Shown piece after piece: positions 16,387 through 25,084 of a stretch of DNA of 46,602 bases (position 1 is its first letter; every line of letters begins with the position of its first letter). Where the stretch lies: the NCBI GenBank assembly GCA_934184665.1, contig CAKPSX010000011.1:1-46602 (forward strand). The letters run 5' to 3'. The DNA comes from an uncultured Clostridia bacterium. GTDB taxonomy: Bacteria > Bacillota > Clostridia > TANB77 > CAG-508. The notes beneath the pieces are model-generated. The model made no database searches. It was not told the origin of the DNA and saw nothing but the letters and a program-made list of their open reading frames with translations. A program made the translations under genes and the position numbers.

Positions 16387-18990
16387 TTATTCTCCATAAT
16401 ATGTTTTCAAATACATTTCTTTGATTTCACTTATTAATGGATATCTTGGGTTTGAACCTGTACATTGGTCATCAAATGCTTGCTCTGACATTTCATCAAG
16501 TTTTTCTAAAAAGTATTTTTCGTCAACTCCATAGTCTTTAATTGTTTTCTTTATTCCTATTTTTTCTTTAAGTTCATCTATTGCTTTTATAAGGTTTTCT
16601 AAGCTTTCATAATCATTTGTTCCTTTTAATCCAAGTGATTCTGCAATTTCCGCATATCTTCTTAATGTGTGTGGATGATCATATTGTGGGAATGTTCCCA
16701 TTTTTGTTGGTACTTCTGCACTATTGAATCTCATAACTTGGTTCAATACAAGTGCAACTGTAACTCCATGTGGCAAGTGGTGATATGCACCTAATTTATG
16801 TCCCATTGAATGACATATTCCTAAAAATGCATTTGCGAAAGCCATTCCTGCCATTGTTGCTGCATTTGCCATTTTTTCTCTTGCCTCTGAATCATCTGCT
16901 CCATTTTCATATGCTCTTGGTAAATATTTAAAAATTATTTTTATTGCTTCTAATGCTAATCCATCTGTGAATTCTGTTGCCATCATTGATGCATAAGCTT
17001 CTATTGAATGTACTAATGCATCTATACCTGACGCAGATGTTAAACCTTTTGGTGAATTCATCATCATATCGCAATCTACAATTGCCATTTTAGGTAATAA
17101 TTCATAATCTGCTAATGGATATTTTTGACCTGTTGTTTCATCTGTTATTACAGCAAATGGTGTAACTTCTGAACCTGTTCCTGCTGATGTTGGTACAGCT
17201 ATAAAATATGCTTTTTCTCCCATTTTAGGAAATGTATATATCCTTTTTCTTATATCCATAAATCTCATTGCCATATCTAAAAAGTCTATATCTGGATGTT
17301 CATACATTATCCACATTATTTTAGCTGCATCCATTGCTGAACCTCCACCAACTGCTATTATCGCATCTGGTTGAAATTCGTTCATTGCTCTTGCTCCTTC
17401 AATTGCACATGCCAAGTTTGGATCTGGTGCTACATTTGAGAATGTTGTATGTGCAATTCCAAGTTCATCTAGTTTATTTGTTATTGGTTTTGTATATCCA
17501 TTTTGAAATAAAAATGTATCTGTTACTATAAATACCTTCTTTTTATTCATTACATATTTTAATTCTTCTAAAGCTACTGGCAAGCAGCCTCTTTTTATAT
17601 ATACTTTTTCTGGTGCTCTAAACCAAAGCATATTGTTTCTCCTTTCAGCAACTGTTTTTATGTTTACTAATTGCTTTATTCCTACGTTTTCTGATACTGA
17701 GTTTCCTCCCCATGAGCCACACCCAAGCGTTAGCGATGGCACTAGCTTAAAGTTGTATAAATCTCCGATTCCTCCTTGTGATGCTGGTGTGTTTATAAGT
17801 ACTCTGCATGTTTTCATATTATTGTAGAATTTTTCTATTTTTTCTTTTTCATGAAGTGTATCTATAAATAATGATGATGTATGTCCAAGACCTCCGTCTT
17901 TTATTAATCTTTGTGCTTTTTCTATTGCCTCATCAAAATCTTTTGCATAGTACATTGCCAATACTGGAGATAATTTTTCATGTGCAAACTCTTCTGATAT
18001 ATCTACACTTGCTACTTCTCCTATTAATATTTTTGTATTTTCTGGTACATCTACTCCCGCCAATTTTGCAATTTTGTATGCACTTTGTCCAACTATTTTT
18101 GCATTTAATGCTCCATTTATTATTATGGTTTTTCTAACTTTTTCTTTTTCTTCTTCATTTAATACATAACAGCCTCTTTTTACGAACTCTGTTCTTGCTT
18201 TGTCATACATTTTATCAACTAATATTACAGATTGCTCTGATGCACATATCATACCATTATCAAATGTTTTTGAATGTATTATTGAATTTACCGCAAGTTC
18301 TATATCTGCTGATTCATCTATTATTGCTGGTGTATTTCCTGCGCCTACTCCCAGTGCTGGTTTTCCACTAGAATATGCTGATTTTACCATACCTGGTCCA
18401 CCTGTTGCTAAAATTGTATCAACTGATTGCATCAACATATTTGTTAATTCTAATGATGGTACATCTATCCATGCTATAATTCCTTCTGGTGCACCTGCTT
18501 TTACGGCTGCCTCTAATACAATTTTTGCCGCTTCTATTGTAGATTTTCTTGCTCTAGGGTGTGGACTTATTATAATTCCATTTCTCGTTTTCAAACATAT
18601 TAAAGCCTTAAAAATAGCTGTTGATGTTGGGTTTGTTGTTGGGATTACTGCACCTATTACACCTATTGGCTCTAACACTTTCTTTATTCCATATTGTTCA
18701 TCTTCTTCAACAACACCACATGTTTTCTCATTTTTATATTTATTATAAATATATTCTGATGCATAATGGTTTTTTATTACTTTATCTTCTACAACTCCCA
18801 TGCCTGTTTCTTCAACTGCCATTTTAGCAAGTGGTATTCTGGCTTGGTTTGCTGCTATTGCAGAAGCTTTAAATATTTCATCTACTTTTTCCTGTGAGAA
18901 TTTTGAAAATTCTCTTTGTGCTTCTTTTACTTTTTCAATTGTTTTTTGTAGACTTTCTATACTATCTACGCTTTCGTATTCTTTGCTCAT
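16387..18990 (-). CDS. adhE: Bifunctional acetaldehyde-CoA/alcohol dehydrogenase AdhE
   Basis: 867 aa from ATG 18990. A TTG two codons upstream (18996) has slightly better spacing to AGGAGG and is an equal alternative. The N-terminal half is a CoA-acylating aldehyde dehydrogenase (catalytic Cys in DNGMICASEQSV; GVIGAVIPTTNPTSTAI). The C-terminal half is an iron-dependent alcohol dehydrogenase (AVGGGSAMDAAK, GTGSEVTPFAVI, metal-binding HSMGHKLGAYHHLPHG). It converts acetyl-CoA to ethanol, regenerating two NAD+, and the family assembles into spirosomes. The 51-bp palindromic element lies in the 5' leader. I found no clear Rex-type operator. Confidence 0.96.
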   Translation of the reverse strand: MSKEYESVDSIESLQKTIEKVKEAQREFSKFSQEKVDEIFKASAIAANQARIPLAKMAVEETGMGVVEDKVIKNHYASEYIYNKYKNEKTCGVVEEDEQYGIKKVLEPIGVIGAVIPTTNPTSTAIFKALICLKTRNGIIISPHPRARKSTIEAAKIVLEAAVKAGAPEGIIAWIDVPSLELTNMLMQSVDTILATGGPGMVKSAYSSGKPALGVGAGNTPAIIDESADIELAVNSIIHSKTFDNGMICASEQSVILVDKMYDKARTEFVKRGCYVLNEEEKEKVRKTIIINGALNAKIVGQSAYKIAKLAGVDVPENTKILIGEVASVDISEEFAHEKLSPVLAMYYAKDFDEAIEKAQRLIKDGGLGHTSSLFIDTLHEKEKIEKFYNNMKTCRVLINTPASQGGIGDLYNFKLVPSLTLGCGSWGGNSVSENVGIKQLVNIKTVAERRNNMLWFRAPEKVYIKRGCLPVALEELKYVMNKKKVFIVTDTFLFQNGYTKPITNKLDELGIAHTTFSNVAPDPNLACAIEGARAMNEFQPDAIIAVGGGSAMDAAKIMWIMYEHPDIDFLDMAMRFMDIRKRIYTFPKMGEKAYFIAVPTSAGTGSEVTPFAVITDETTGQKYPLADYELLPKMAIVDCDMMMNSPKGLTSASGIDALVHSIEAYASMMATEFTDGLALEAIKIIFKYLPRAYENGADDSEAREKMANAATMAGMAFANAFLGICHSMGHKLGAYHHLPHGVTVALVLNQVMRFNSAEVPTKMGTFPQYDHPHTLRRYAEIAESLGLKGTNDYESLENLIKAIDELKEKIGIKKTIKDYGVDEKYFLEKLDEMSEQAFDDQCTGSNPRYPLISEIKEMYLKTYYGE

Positions 18991-19097
18991 TTTCAATTAT
19001 ATCCTCCTTAAGATTAAACTTTTACAGTTTAGTTATTTTCATTTTTATCCTGTATTATTCATATTTAGCTTCATTTCTTCCTTAATTTACAAATCCG

Positions 19098-19148
19098 GTT
19101 GGAAAAAATCAAAGTTGGCATAGTCCAAAATTGTAATTATTTTTCAAC
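19098..19148. repeat. MITE-like palindromic element, 51-bp deletion form, in the adhE leader
   Basis: Read on the minus strand, its first 30 bases match the first 30 bases of the 124-bp element at 26 positions, and its other end resembles that element's far end. The centre is missing. It lies between the adhE promoter and start codon and so would be transcribed. Confidence 0.6.
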
Positions 19149-19166
19149 CTTTATTTTAACACATTT

Positions 19167-19195
19167 ATTTTACTATAATACATATTTAAATTCAA
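19167..19195 (-). promoter_or_regulatory. Sigma-A promoter of adhE
   Basis: TTGAAT (19190-19195), 17-bp spacer, TAAAAT (19167-19172), about 175 bp before the start codon. The leader contains the palindromic element. Confidence 0.5.
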
Positions 19196-19245
19196 CAATT
19201 ATTATTAAAATTTATTTTTATAGCTGAACTATGCATTTTCGAAAT

Positions 19246-19289
19246 CAAAAAAATCTTATAAACAATCATTATGATAATTTATAAGATTC
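19246..19289 (-). terminator. Terminator of splB
   Basis: AATCTTATAAA (19252-19262) pairs with TTTATAAGATT (19278-19288) and is followed on the minus strand by a run of seven T. It lies just after the splB stop codon. Confidence 0.75.
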
Positions 19290-19299
19290 TTTTATATAA

Positions 19300-20298
19300 T
19301 TACACTATATATTCTATACTATTATTAAGAAAATATATTTCCATCTGTTCTCTCAAATAAGTTTCTGCCTCTATTCTAATATTTTGCTTATAAGCATACT
19401 TTCCTTTACCTCTACCTGTCATCATTTCAGTATTATATAAATTTATGGCATTTGGAAATGCTTCTTCATTTATTTTGGTATGAACAAAACTATATGTCAT
19501 AAATATAATTTCGAAAAATGCTTGTTTTTTTACTTTTTCTGAAAGTTCACTATTTAGTCTTTGAATCAATCCAGTATATAATTTCTTCCAATTTTCTACT
19601 AAAATAACCGGTGCAATTAAAATACCAACATTATACCCAGCTTCTGCTAGTTTATTTATAGCTTCTATTCTGCCTTTTAGTCTTGAAGTTCCAAATTCAA
19701 CTTTATTTATAATCTCTTCTGGATTCATACTAACTCTTATTGTCACTTTTCCATTATGTTTTAATGGAAGAATCGGATCTACCATGTCAAACTTTGTTGG
19801 TAGTGTTAATTGCCCTTTAGGTGTATTTGCAAAATTTTCTATAGTCCATACAAGGTTATTTGTTATCGTATTTTCTAAAATTAAATCACTGTTACTTCCT
19901 ATTTCAAATGTTAAATTTTTTTCACTTTTTTGTGCAGTTTTAATTATTTTTTCAAGCATCTGCTCTCTATTTACAAATAGCCTTAAGTATGCACATTTAT
20001 TGTAATTACATACCAAGTAGCAATATAGGCACATTGCTGTACAACCCGACGATGTATACGGAACCAAAAAGTCTGATGTTTTGTGATTTTCTACAAACTT
20101 ATGGGTCTTTCTTATTCCTATTATTAAATTCTGCTTCATTTTAGGAAACTCATCATTTTCTTTTTTTCTCATTTCTTCTATATTGTTGTGATTTTCTATA
20201 ATCACTTTTGGTACATCTTTATATTTTTCTAATAATTCCTTTCCTAACTCATAATTTTCTATTTCTTTTTCATAATATATTGATTGTGGCTTAAACAT
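19300..20298 (-). CDS. splB: Spore photoproduct lyase (radical SAM)
   Basis: 332 aa. The radical-SAM cluster motif is CTAMCLYC (Cx3Cx2C) in the context YTSSGCTAMCLYCYLVC, as in SplB enzymes. A later Cys lies in NYNKCAYLRLFVN, and RVSMNPEEII, FGTSRLKGRIEAIN and TGRGKGKYAY are further family blocks. The enzyme splits 5-thyminyl-5,6-dihydrothymine in germinating spores using S-adenosylmethionine. Its presence supports an endospore-forming host. The ribosome binding site is AAAGGAGAGG. I could not identify a forespore (sigma-G) promoter by eye. Confidence 0.92.
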   Translation of the reverse strand: MFKPQSIYYEKEIENYELGKELLEKYKDVPKVIIENHNNIEEMRKKENDEFPKMKQNLIIGIRKTHKFVENHKTSDFLVPYTSSGCTAMCLYCYLVCNYNKCAYLRLFVNREQMLEKIIKTAQKSEKNLTFEIGSNSDLILENTITNNLVWTIENFANTPKGQLTLPTKFDMVDPILPLKHNGKVTIRVSMNPEEIINKVEFGTSRLKGRIEAINKLAEAGYNVGILIAPVILVENWKKLYTGLIQRLNSELSEKVKKQAFFEIIFMTYSFVHTKINEEAFPNAINLYNTEMMTGRGKGKYAYKQNIRIEAETYLREQMEIYFLNNSIEYIV

Positions 20299-20358
20299 AA
20301 TTTTCCTCTCCTTTTGTCAATTAGTTTAACCTTTATTCAAAATATTACTCATTAATTA

Positions 20359-21726
20359 TTACATTGTATCTTTTAGTTGTAATACTGATACACATTCCAC
20401 ATTAGAAGTCCAAGGGAACATATCTACAGGTACAATTTTTTCTATTTTGTATTCTCCTTCAAAATAACTTAAATCTCTGATAAGTGTTGCTGGATTGCAA
20501 CTGATATAAATAATCTTTTTAGTCTTAATTTTCAAGATATTATTTATGCTGTTTTGGTCTAATCCTTTTCTAGGTGGATCAAACATAACAATATCTGCAA
20601 CAATATTTTTTTTATTAATTAAATCATCTAATATGATTTCTACATCACCTGCATAAAATTCAGCATTCTTTACATTATTCGTAATTGCATTTTCTCTTGC
20701 CATATCAACAGCTTCTTTTACTATTTCAACACCATATACCTTTTTTGCATATTTTGACATAAATAATGAAATTGTGCCAATTCCGCAATACAAATCAAAA
20801 ACAGTATCTTCCTTTGTTATTCCAGCCATTTCTACACCTAGCTCATATAATCTTTCTGCTTGAACTGGATTAACTTGATAAAATGATAATGGTGATATCT
20901 TAAATTTATATTCCCCTAAAATGTCTTCTATATATTCATTGCCATAAATATTTATATTTTCTGTTCCAAGTATTACATTTGTATTCTTTGTATTAACATT
21001 TTTAATAATTGCTTTAATTTCGGGAAATTTCTTAATAAGTCTTTGTATCAATTCATTTTCCCTTGGTATATTACTTCCATTAATAACAAATATGCACATA
21101 ATTTCATTCGTTTTAAACCCAACTTTTATTACAATGTGTCTAAATAAGCCTTTTCCTGTTTTTTCATTATATACAGTTATATTATTTTCTTTTATAAACC
21201 CCAAAACATACTTGGCTATTTTTTGCGATTTCACATTTTGTATTAAACAATTCTCAAATGGTATAACTTCATGTGTCCTATTAGCGAAAACCCCTATTAT
21301 AGGTTCACCATTTTTTGAGATTCTCACAGGATATTGAGCCTTATTCCTATAGTAATATGGATTTTCCATACCTAATGTTTCTTGAACTTTTACTTTATCT
21401 TTTAAAGTTTTATTGACTAAATTTTGGATATTACTTTGTTTTATTTTTAGTGTATCCTCATATTTTATATGTCTTAAATTACAGCCTCCGCATCTTTTAT
21501 ATGTATCGCAATCAGGTAATTGCCTCATGTCTGACTCGTCAATTATCTCAATTATTTTTCCAAATGCATGTGATGATAGAACTTTTACAATTATAATTTT
21601 AACTTTTTCACCTTTTATTGCACCTGGTATAAATATAGTGAAATTGTCAATCTTGGCAATTCCTTCTCCTTCATATCCATTATCAATTATATCTACAATA
21701 TATTCTTGATTCTTTTTTATTTCCAT
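20359..21726 (-). CDS. rlmD: 23S rRNA (uracil-C5)-methyltransferase, RlmD/RlmCD family
   Basis: 455 aa from ATG 21726, chosen because AAGGAGAAAGCA precedes it and a perfect promoter at 21775-21803 lies inside the longer ORF. Domains are an N-terminal TRAM domain (IDNGYEGEGIAKIDNFTIFIPGA), an iron-sulfur cysteine set (CDTYKRCGGCNLRHI), a SAM fold (VFDLYCGIGTISLFMSKYAKKVYGVE), FDPPRKGLD and the catalytic Cys loop ISCNPATLIRDL. These enzymes methylate U1939 (RlmD) or both U747 and U1939 (RlmCD) of 23S rRNA; which applies cannot be told here. TrmA-type tRNA m5U54 specificity is less likely given the TRAM domain and cluster. Confidence 0.9.
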   Translation of the reverse strand: MEIKKNQEYIVDIIDNGYEGEGIAKIDNFTIFIPGAIKGEKVKIIIVKVLSSHAFGKIIEIIDESDMRQLPDCDTYKRCGGCNLRHIKYEDTLKIKQSNIQNLVNKTLKDKVKVQETLGMENPYYYRNKAQYPVRISKNGEPIIGVFANRTHEVIPFENCLIQNVKSQKIAKYVLGFIKENNITVYNEKTGKGLFRHIVIKVGFKTNEIMCIFVINGSNIPRENELIQRLIKKFPEIKAIIKNVNTKNTNVILGTENINIYGNEYIEDILGEYKFKISPLSFYQVNPVQAERLYELGVEMAGITKEDTVFDLYCGIGTISLFMSKYAKKVYGVEIVKEAVDMARENAITNNVKNAEFYAGDVEIILDDLINKKNIVADIVMFDPPRKGLDQNSINNILKIKTKKIIYISCNPATLIRDLSYFEGEYKIEKIVPVDMFPWTSNVECVSVLQLKDTM

Positions 21727-21774
21727 TGCTTTCTCCTTACTATTTTTAATCACGTTCACTATTTCTATTCTTTT

Positions 21775-21803
21775 ATTATACAAATGTATTATTATTCTGT
21801 CAA
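21775..21803 (-). promoter_or_regulatory. Consensus sigma-A promoter of the rRNA methyltransferase gene
   Basis: TTGACA (21798-21803), 17-bp spacer, TATAAT (21775-21780). The expected transcript start is about 40 nt before ATG 21726, which fixes that start codon. Confidence 0.8.
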
Positions 21804-21937
21804 CGATTTTAAGACTATACAATTGGTATAATCTTGATACTAACTTAGCATTCATAAACAAAACGTAAAAGTTTGTTTGCTTTTGTATTGATCTATTTTT
21901 ATTGTATGTTATACTAATTCACATAGATAAATAAAAA

Positions 21938-21958
21938 ATAAAAATCCCCCGGAGGGGC
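21938..21958 (-). terminator. Terminator of the small lipoprotein gene
   Basis: GCCCCTCCGGGGGA forms a short GC-rich hairpin followed on the minus strand by TTTTTATTTTTTATTT, directly after the stop codon at 21965. Confidence 0.65.
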
Positions 21959-21964
21959 TAAGAC

Positions 21965-22276
21965 TTATTCAGTCTCAGTGTCCGGAGAATAGAGTTTGGG
22001 TGTACCATCTGCATTGTACATCACTGTAAGTCCACCTCTACCGACTCCCATGTCCATAAATAGGTACATCACTCCTGTTTCTTTATCATATACAATGGAG
22101 TAATCAAGAGTTGAATTTTTGATCTCGTTTGTTTCAATCAAAACAAGACTTCCATATAAAGTTTCTTCATTTACTTGGTCTTTACTACTCTCTTCTCTAC
22201 TTGCTGTGCAAGCAGAAAGCACACTGCAAACAGCGATGAGGGCCATAATCATGGCAAGCATTCTCCGTTTTGTCAT
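21965..22276 (-). CDS. Small lipoprotein, DUF6440-like
   Basis: 103 aa. Signal peptide MTKRRMLAMIMALIAVCSV is followed by the lipobox LSAC, giving a lipidated Cys at 23. The mature part contains YDKETGVMYLF, GRGGLTVMYNADGTPKLY, a pattern I associate from memory with the small DUF6440 family (DKETGVxYL...GGLT...DGxP). Function unknown; anchored outside the membrane. GC is much higher than in flanking genes (30 of 60 bases at 22201-22260). It has its own promoter, GGAGGAACTAAA and terminator, consistent with acquisition as a single-gene cassette. Confidence 0.75.
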   Translation of the reverse strand: MTKRRMLAMIMALIAVCSVLSACTASREESSKDQVNEETLYGSLVLIETNEIKNSTLDYSIVYDKETGVMYLFMDMGVGRGGLTVMYNADGTPKLYSPDTETE

Positions 22277-22327
22277 TTTAGTTCCTCCAGTTTAAAGTCC
22301 AAAAGACTATAATATAATAATAATACT

Positions 22328-22356
22328 ATTATAGCATACCTTACATAAAATATCAA
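22328..22356 (-). promoter_or_regulatory. Sigma-A promoter of the lipoprotein gene
   Basis: TTGATA (22351-22356), 17-bp spacer, TATAAT (22328-22333), about 50 bp before the start codon. Confidence 0.7.
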
Positions 22357-22376
22357 TCTTCTGAGTTATACATTGT

Positions 22377-22517
22377 AATTACTATTGTTTTACTAAACTT
22401 TTTTATTTTCATTTTTAAATTTCTTGGGTAAAAGCTCTTTCCTTCTTCTGTTAATAAACTATATTTTTATGAATCATAAAAAATATACTGCATGGCTATT
22501 TCATTAGTTATAAAAGT
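22377..22517. other. AT-rich spacer with nothing recognisable
   Basis: Between the lipoprotein promoter and the tRNA-Leu terminator I see no ORF with a ribosome binding site, no further promoter with good spacing and no repeat. Confidence 0.5.
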
Positions 22518-22560
22518 AAAAACTCTGCAAAGTACTGATTTATCAGTATTACAGAGTTTT
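22518..22560 (-). terminator. Terminator after tRNA-Leu
   Basis: On the minus strand AAAACTCTG pairs with CAGAGTTTT around an inner TACTGAT/ATCAGTA stem, followed by TTTTTACTTTT. Confidence 0.65.
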
Positions 22561-22566
22561 ATTGTT

Positions 22567-22650
22567 TGGTGCGGATGAGAGGACTTGAACCTCCACGTCG
22601 TTGACACTGGTTCCTAAGACCAGCGCGTCTGCCAGTTCCGCCACATCCGC
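22567..22650 (-). tRNA. tRNA-Leu (anticodon TAG)
   Basis: 84 nt including encoded CCA. The acceptor stem GCGGATG/CATCCGC is perfect. The anticodon stem CTGGT/ACCAG holds the loop CTTAGGA, giving anticodon TAG (reads CUN, mainly CUA). A long variable arm (class II) and the T-loop GGTTCAAGTCC are present. It has its own promoter and terminator. Confidence 0.97.
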
Positions 22651-22670
22651 ATATCGAATTGACAATTTAT

Positions 22671-22699
22671 ATATTACCACATTCTGCAATTGTTGTCAA
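22671..22699 (-). promoter_or_regulatory. Promoter of tRNA-Leu
   Basis: TTGACA (22694-22699), 17-bp spacer, TAATAT (22671-22676), about 20 bp before the tRNA. Confidence 0.75.
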
Positions 22700-22819
22700 T
22701 ACGATTTTTTCATTTTTTATGAATTTTTTTGTTTCTAAATTAATGTATTTTATTCAATTACCAGCTTCATAGTTCTTAAATTATATATGGTTTCTTAACT
22801 AGAAGTATTTTTATAACAC

Positions 22820-23011
22820 TTATGCTACGAGTAAAATCATTATACCTCCACATACTCCTAATACAGTTCCAACTATTTTACTTTTTCGGGTATAATCATT
22901 TTGTTTATCTTTTTTAAAATATTCATTTACAATCACTCTTGCATCATATATTAAAATAACTCCTAAAAGCATTAATATTGCACCTAATAATTTAACAATT
23001 ATTTGTAACAT
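22820..23011 (-). CDS. Small two-helix membrane protein
   Basis: 63 aa with two hydrophobic helices (about 3-22 and 45-62) joined by a charged cytoplasmic-type loop (NEYFKKDKQNDYTRKSK). AAAGGATG precedes the ATG and the gene starts 14 bp after recG, so it is likely the last gene of the M50-tsaD-phosphoesterase-recG run. Family not recognised. Confidence 0.65.
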   Translation of the reverse strand: MLQIIVKLLGAILMLLGVILIYDARVIVNEYFKKDKQNDYTRKSKIVGTVLGVCGGIMILLVA

Positions 23012-23025
23012 ATTATCAACATCCT

Positions 23026-25071
23026 TTACATTTCTATTCTTGACCCAAACTTATCTTTTACTAGTTCATTTAGTTTCTTATTTTTTTCTTTCTCAAGTAA
23101 TGGATCATCTTCCATTATATTTATTGCTATCTTTTGAGCTTTTTTTAGTATTCCAATATCTTCAAATAGATTAGCTATTTTAAACTCTGGGAGTCCATGT
23201 TGCTCTGTTCCGAAAAAATCTCCAGACCCTCTTAATTCTAAGTCTTTCTCTGATATTATGAATCCATCATTTGTATCACACATTACTTTCATTCTTTGCC
23301 TAACTGTTTCTCCATTACCTTCATATTTTAATATACAATATGATTGATATTCTCCTCTACCAACTCTACCTCTAAGCTGATGTAATTGTGCTAAACCAAA
23401 CCTTTCTGCATTTTCTACTACCATTATGCTAGCATTTGGTACATTAACTCCAACTTCTATTACTGTTGTTGCAATTAAAATTTTAATCTCTCCATCTTTG
23501 AATCTTTGCATTATTTCATCTTTTTCTTTTGCTTTCATCTTTCCATGCAAATACTCAACTTTATATTCACTAAATGTTTCTTTTTTATATTTTTCTGCTA
23601 ATTCTATAACAGATTTTAAATCCATTTCTTCATTTTCTTCTACAAGAGGACATACAATATATGCCTGTCTGCCTTCATTTATCTGCTTTCTAATAAATGC
23701 ATTTACTCTTTCTTCCATATTTTTTCTAACTGCATATGTTTCAATTTTCTTTCTGTTTGGAGGAAGTTCATCTATTATTGATATATCTAAATCTCCATAC
23801 AATATTAGTGCTAATGTTCTTGGTATCGGAGTCGCTGACATTGCTATAACATCTGGTCTTTCACCTTTTGCAGCAATTTTTCCACGTTGTTTTACTCCAA
23901 ATCTATGTTGCTCATCTGTTACAACTAAACCTAACTTTTTAAATACTACATTTTCTTCTAAAATTGCATGAGTTCCTATTAATATATCTATTTCACCTTC
24001 TTGTAATTTATGTAGGATTTCTTCTTTTTTCTTTTTCGTTATACTTGATATTAATAACTCACATCTTATTCCGAATTTATCCAATATTCCCTTAAAGCCT
24101 TCAAGATGCTGACTTGCAAGAATTGCTGTTGGTGCCATTATGGCTGCTTGATACCCTGATTTTACTGCTTTATATGCTGCAATCATTGCAACTACTGTTT
24201 TACCTGAACCAACATCTCCTTGTAAAAGCCTATTCATTGACTTATTACTTTCCATATCAGTGTCTATTTCATCAAGAACTCTCAGCTGTGCCTTTGTAAG
24301 TTTAAATGGTAATTCATTTATTACATCAGACATCTTAACATTTTTGTCAAACTGAATTCCATTTGTGTTTTGCTCATAATTATTTTTTAATTTTAATAAT
24401 GCTAATTGCATTGTTAATAATTCCTCAAAAACAAGCCTTTCTCTAGCCTTATTAAAATCCGAAAGCTCAACTGGAAAATGTATTCTTTCAATAGTATTAT
24501 TTATATCCCATAAGTTATTTTCTTTCATTATATATTCTGGCAATGTTTCTGGCAACATTCCTTTTACTTCAGCCAAACCATTTTCCATTATTTTTCTCAA
24601 TGTATTTTGCTTTAATTCATATGTTAATGGATAAATTGGAATAATCCTACCTGTATTTTTGCTCTTGTCAATCTCATCATATACAGGTGAATTCATTTCA
24701 AACCTTCCGTTTTTGTTTGAAATTTTACCAAAAAATCTGTACATTCTGCCTGCTTGAAATTTATCTCTTAAATATCCTTGATTAAACCACGTTATAAAAC
24801 ATGTTCCTGTTTGATCTTTTACTACAAGTCTGCTTATTGTCATCTTGCCTTTGTGCATTTCATTTATTCTGCCTGTTGCCATTGCCTCTATTAAAACTTC
24901 TTCTCCATCAACACATTCACATAAATTTTTAGGTTTGCTTCTATCTTCATAATCTCTTGGAAAATATGTTATTAAATCTTTTAATGTATATATATTCAAT
25001 TTATTTAATAGTTTAACTCTATTGGGTCCTACAGTTTTTACATATTTTACATCTTTGTTTAAATCTAACAT
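23026..25071 (-). CDS. recG: ATP-dependent DNA helicase RecG
   Basis: 681 aa, full length. The N-terminal wedge/OB domain (VLIEAMATGRINEMHKGKMT...) is followed by helicase motifs: Walker A LLQGDVGSGKTVVAM, motif Ia AIMAPTAILASQH, motif II TDEQHRFGV, motif III AMSATPIPRTLAL, motif IV-VI VEVGVNVPNAS and QLRGRVGRG, and the TRG-type C-terminus. RecG remodels stalled replication forks and branch-migrates Holliday junctions. AAGGAG precedes the ATG. It follows the metallophosphoesterase by 13 bp, indicating an operon. Confidence 0.97.
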   Translation of the reverse strand: MLDLNKDVKYVKTVGPNRVKLLNKLNIYTLKDLITYFPRDYEDRSKPKNLCECVDGEEVLIEAMATGRINEMHKGKMTISRLVVKDQTGTCFITWFNQGYLRDKFQAGRMYRFFGKISNKNGRFEMNSPVYDEIDKSKNTGRIIPIYPLTYELKQNTLRKIMENGLAEVKGMLPETLPEYIMKENNLWDINNTIERIHFPVELSDFNKARERLVFEELLTMQLALLKLKNNYEQNTNGIQFDKNVKMSDVINELPFKLTKAQLRVLDEIDTDMESNKSMNRLLQGDVGSGKTVVAMIAAYKAVKSGYQAAIMAPTAILASQHLEGFKGILDKFGIRCELLISSITKKKKEEILHKLQEGEIDILIGTHAILEENVVFKKLGLVVTDEQHRFGVKQRGKIAAKGERPDVIAMSATPIPRTLALILYGDLDISIIDELPPNRKKIETYAVRKNMEERVNAFIRKQINEGRQAYIVCPLVEENEEMDLKSVIELAEKYKKETFSEYKVEYLHGKMKAKEKDEIMQRFKDGEIKILIATTVIEVGVNVPNASIMVVENAERFGLAQLHQLRGRVGRGEYQSYCILKYEGNGETVRQRMKVMCDTNDGFIISEKDLELRGSGDFFGTEQHGLPEFKIANLFEDIGILKKAQKIAINIMEDDPLLEKEKNKKLNELVKDKFGSRIEM

Positions 25072-25084
25072 ATCTTTCTCCTTT

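Noticed and set aside
21727..21861. N-terminal 45-residue extension of the rRNA methyltransferase
   Set aside because: A consensus promoter lies inside it and a strong ribosome binding site precedes the internal ATG at 21726.
22377..22517. Short ORFs in the spacer before tRNA-Leu
   Set aside because: None has a ribosome binding site or plausible composition.
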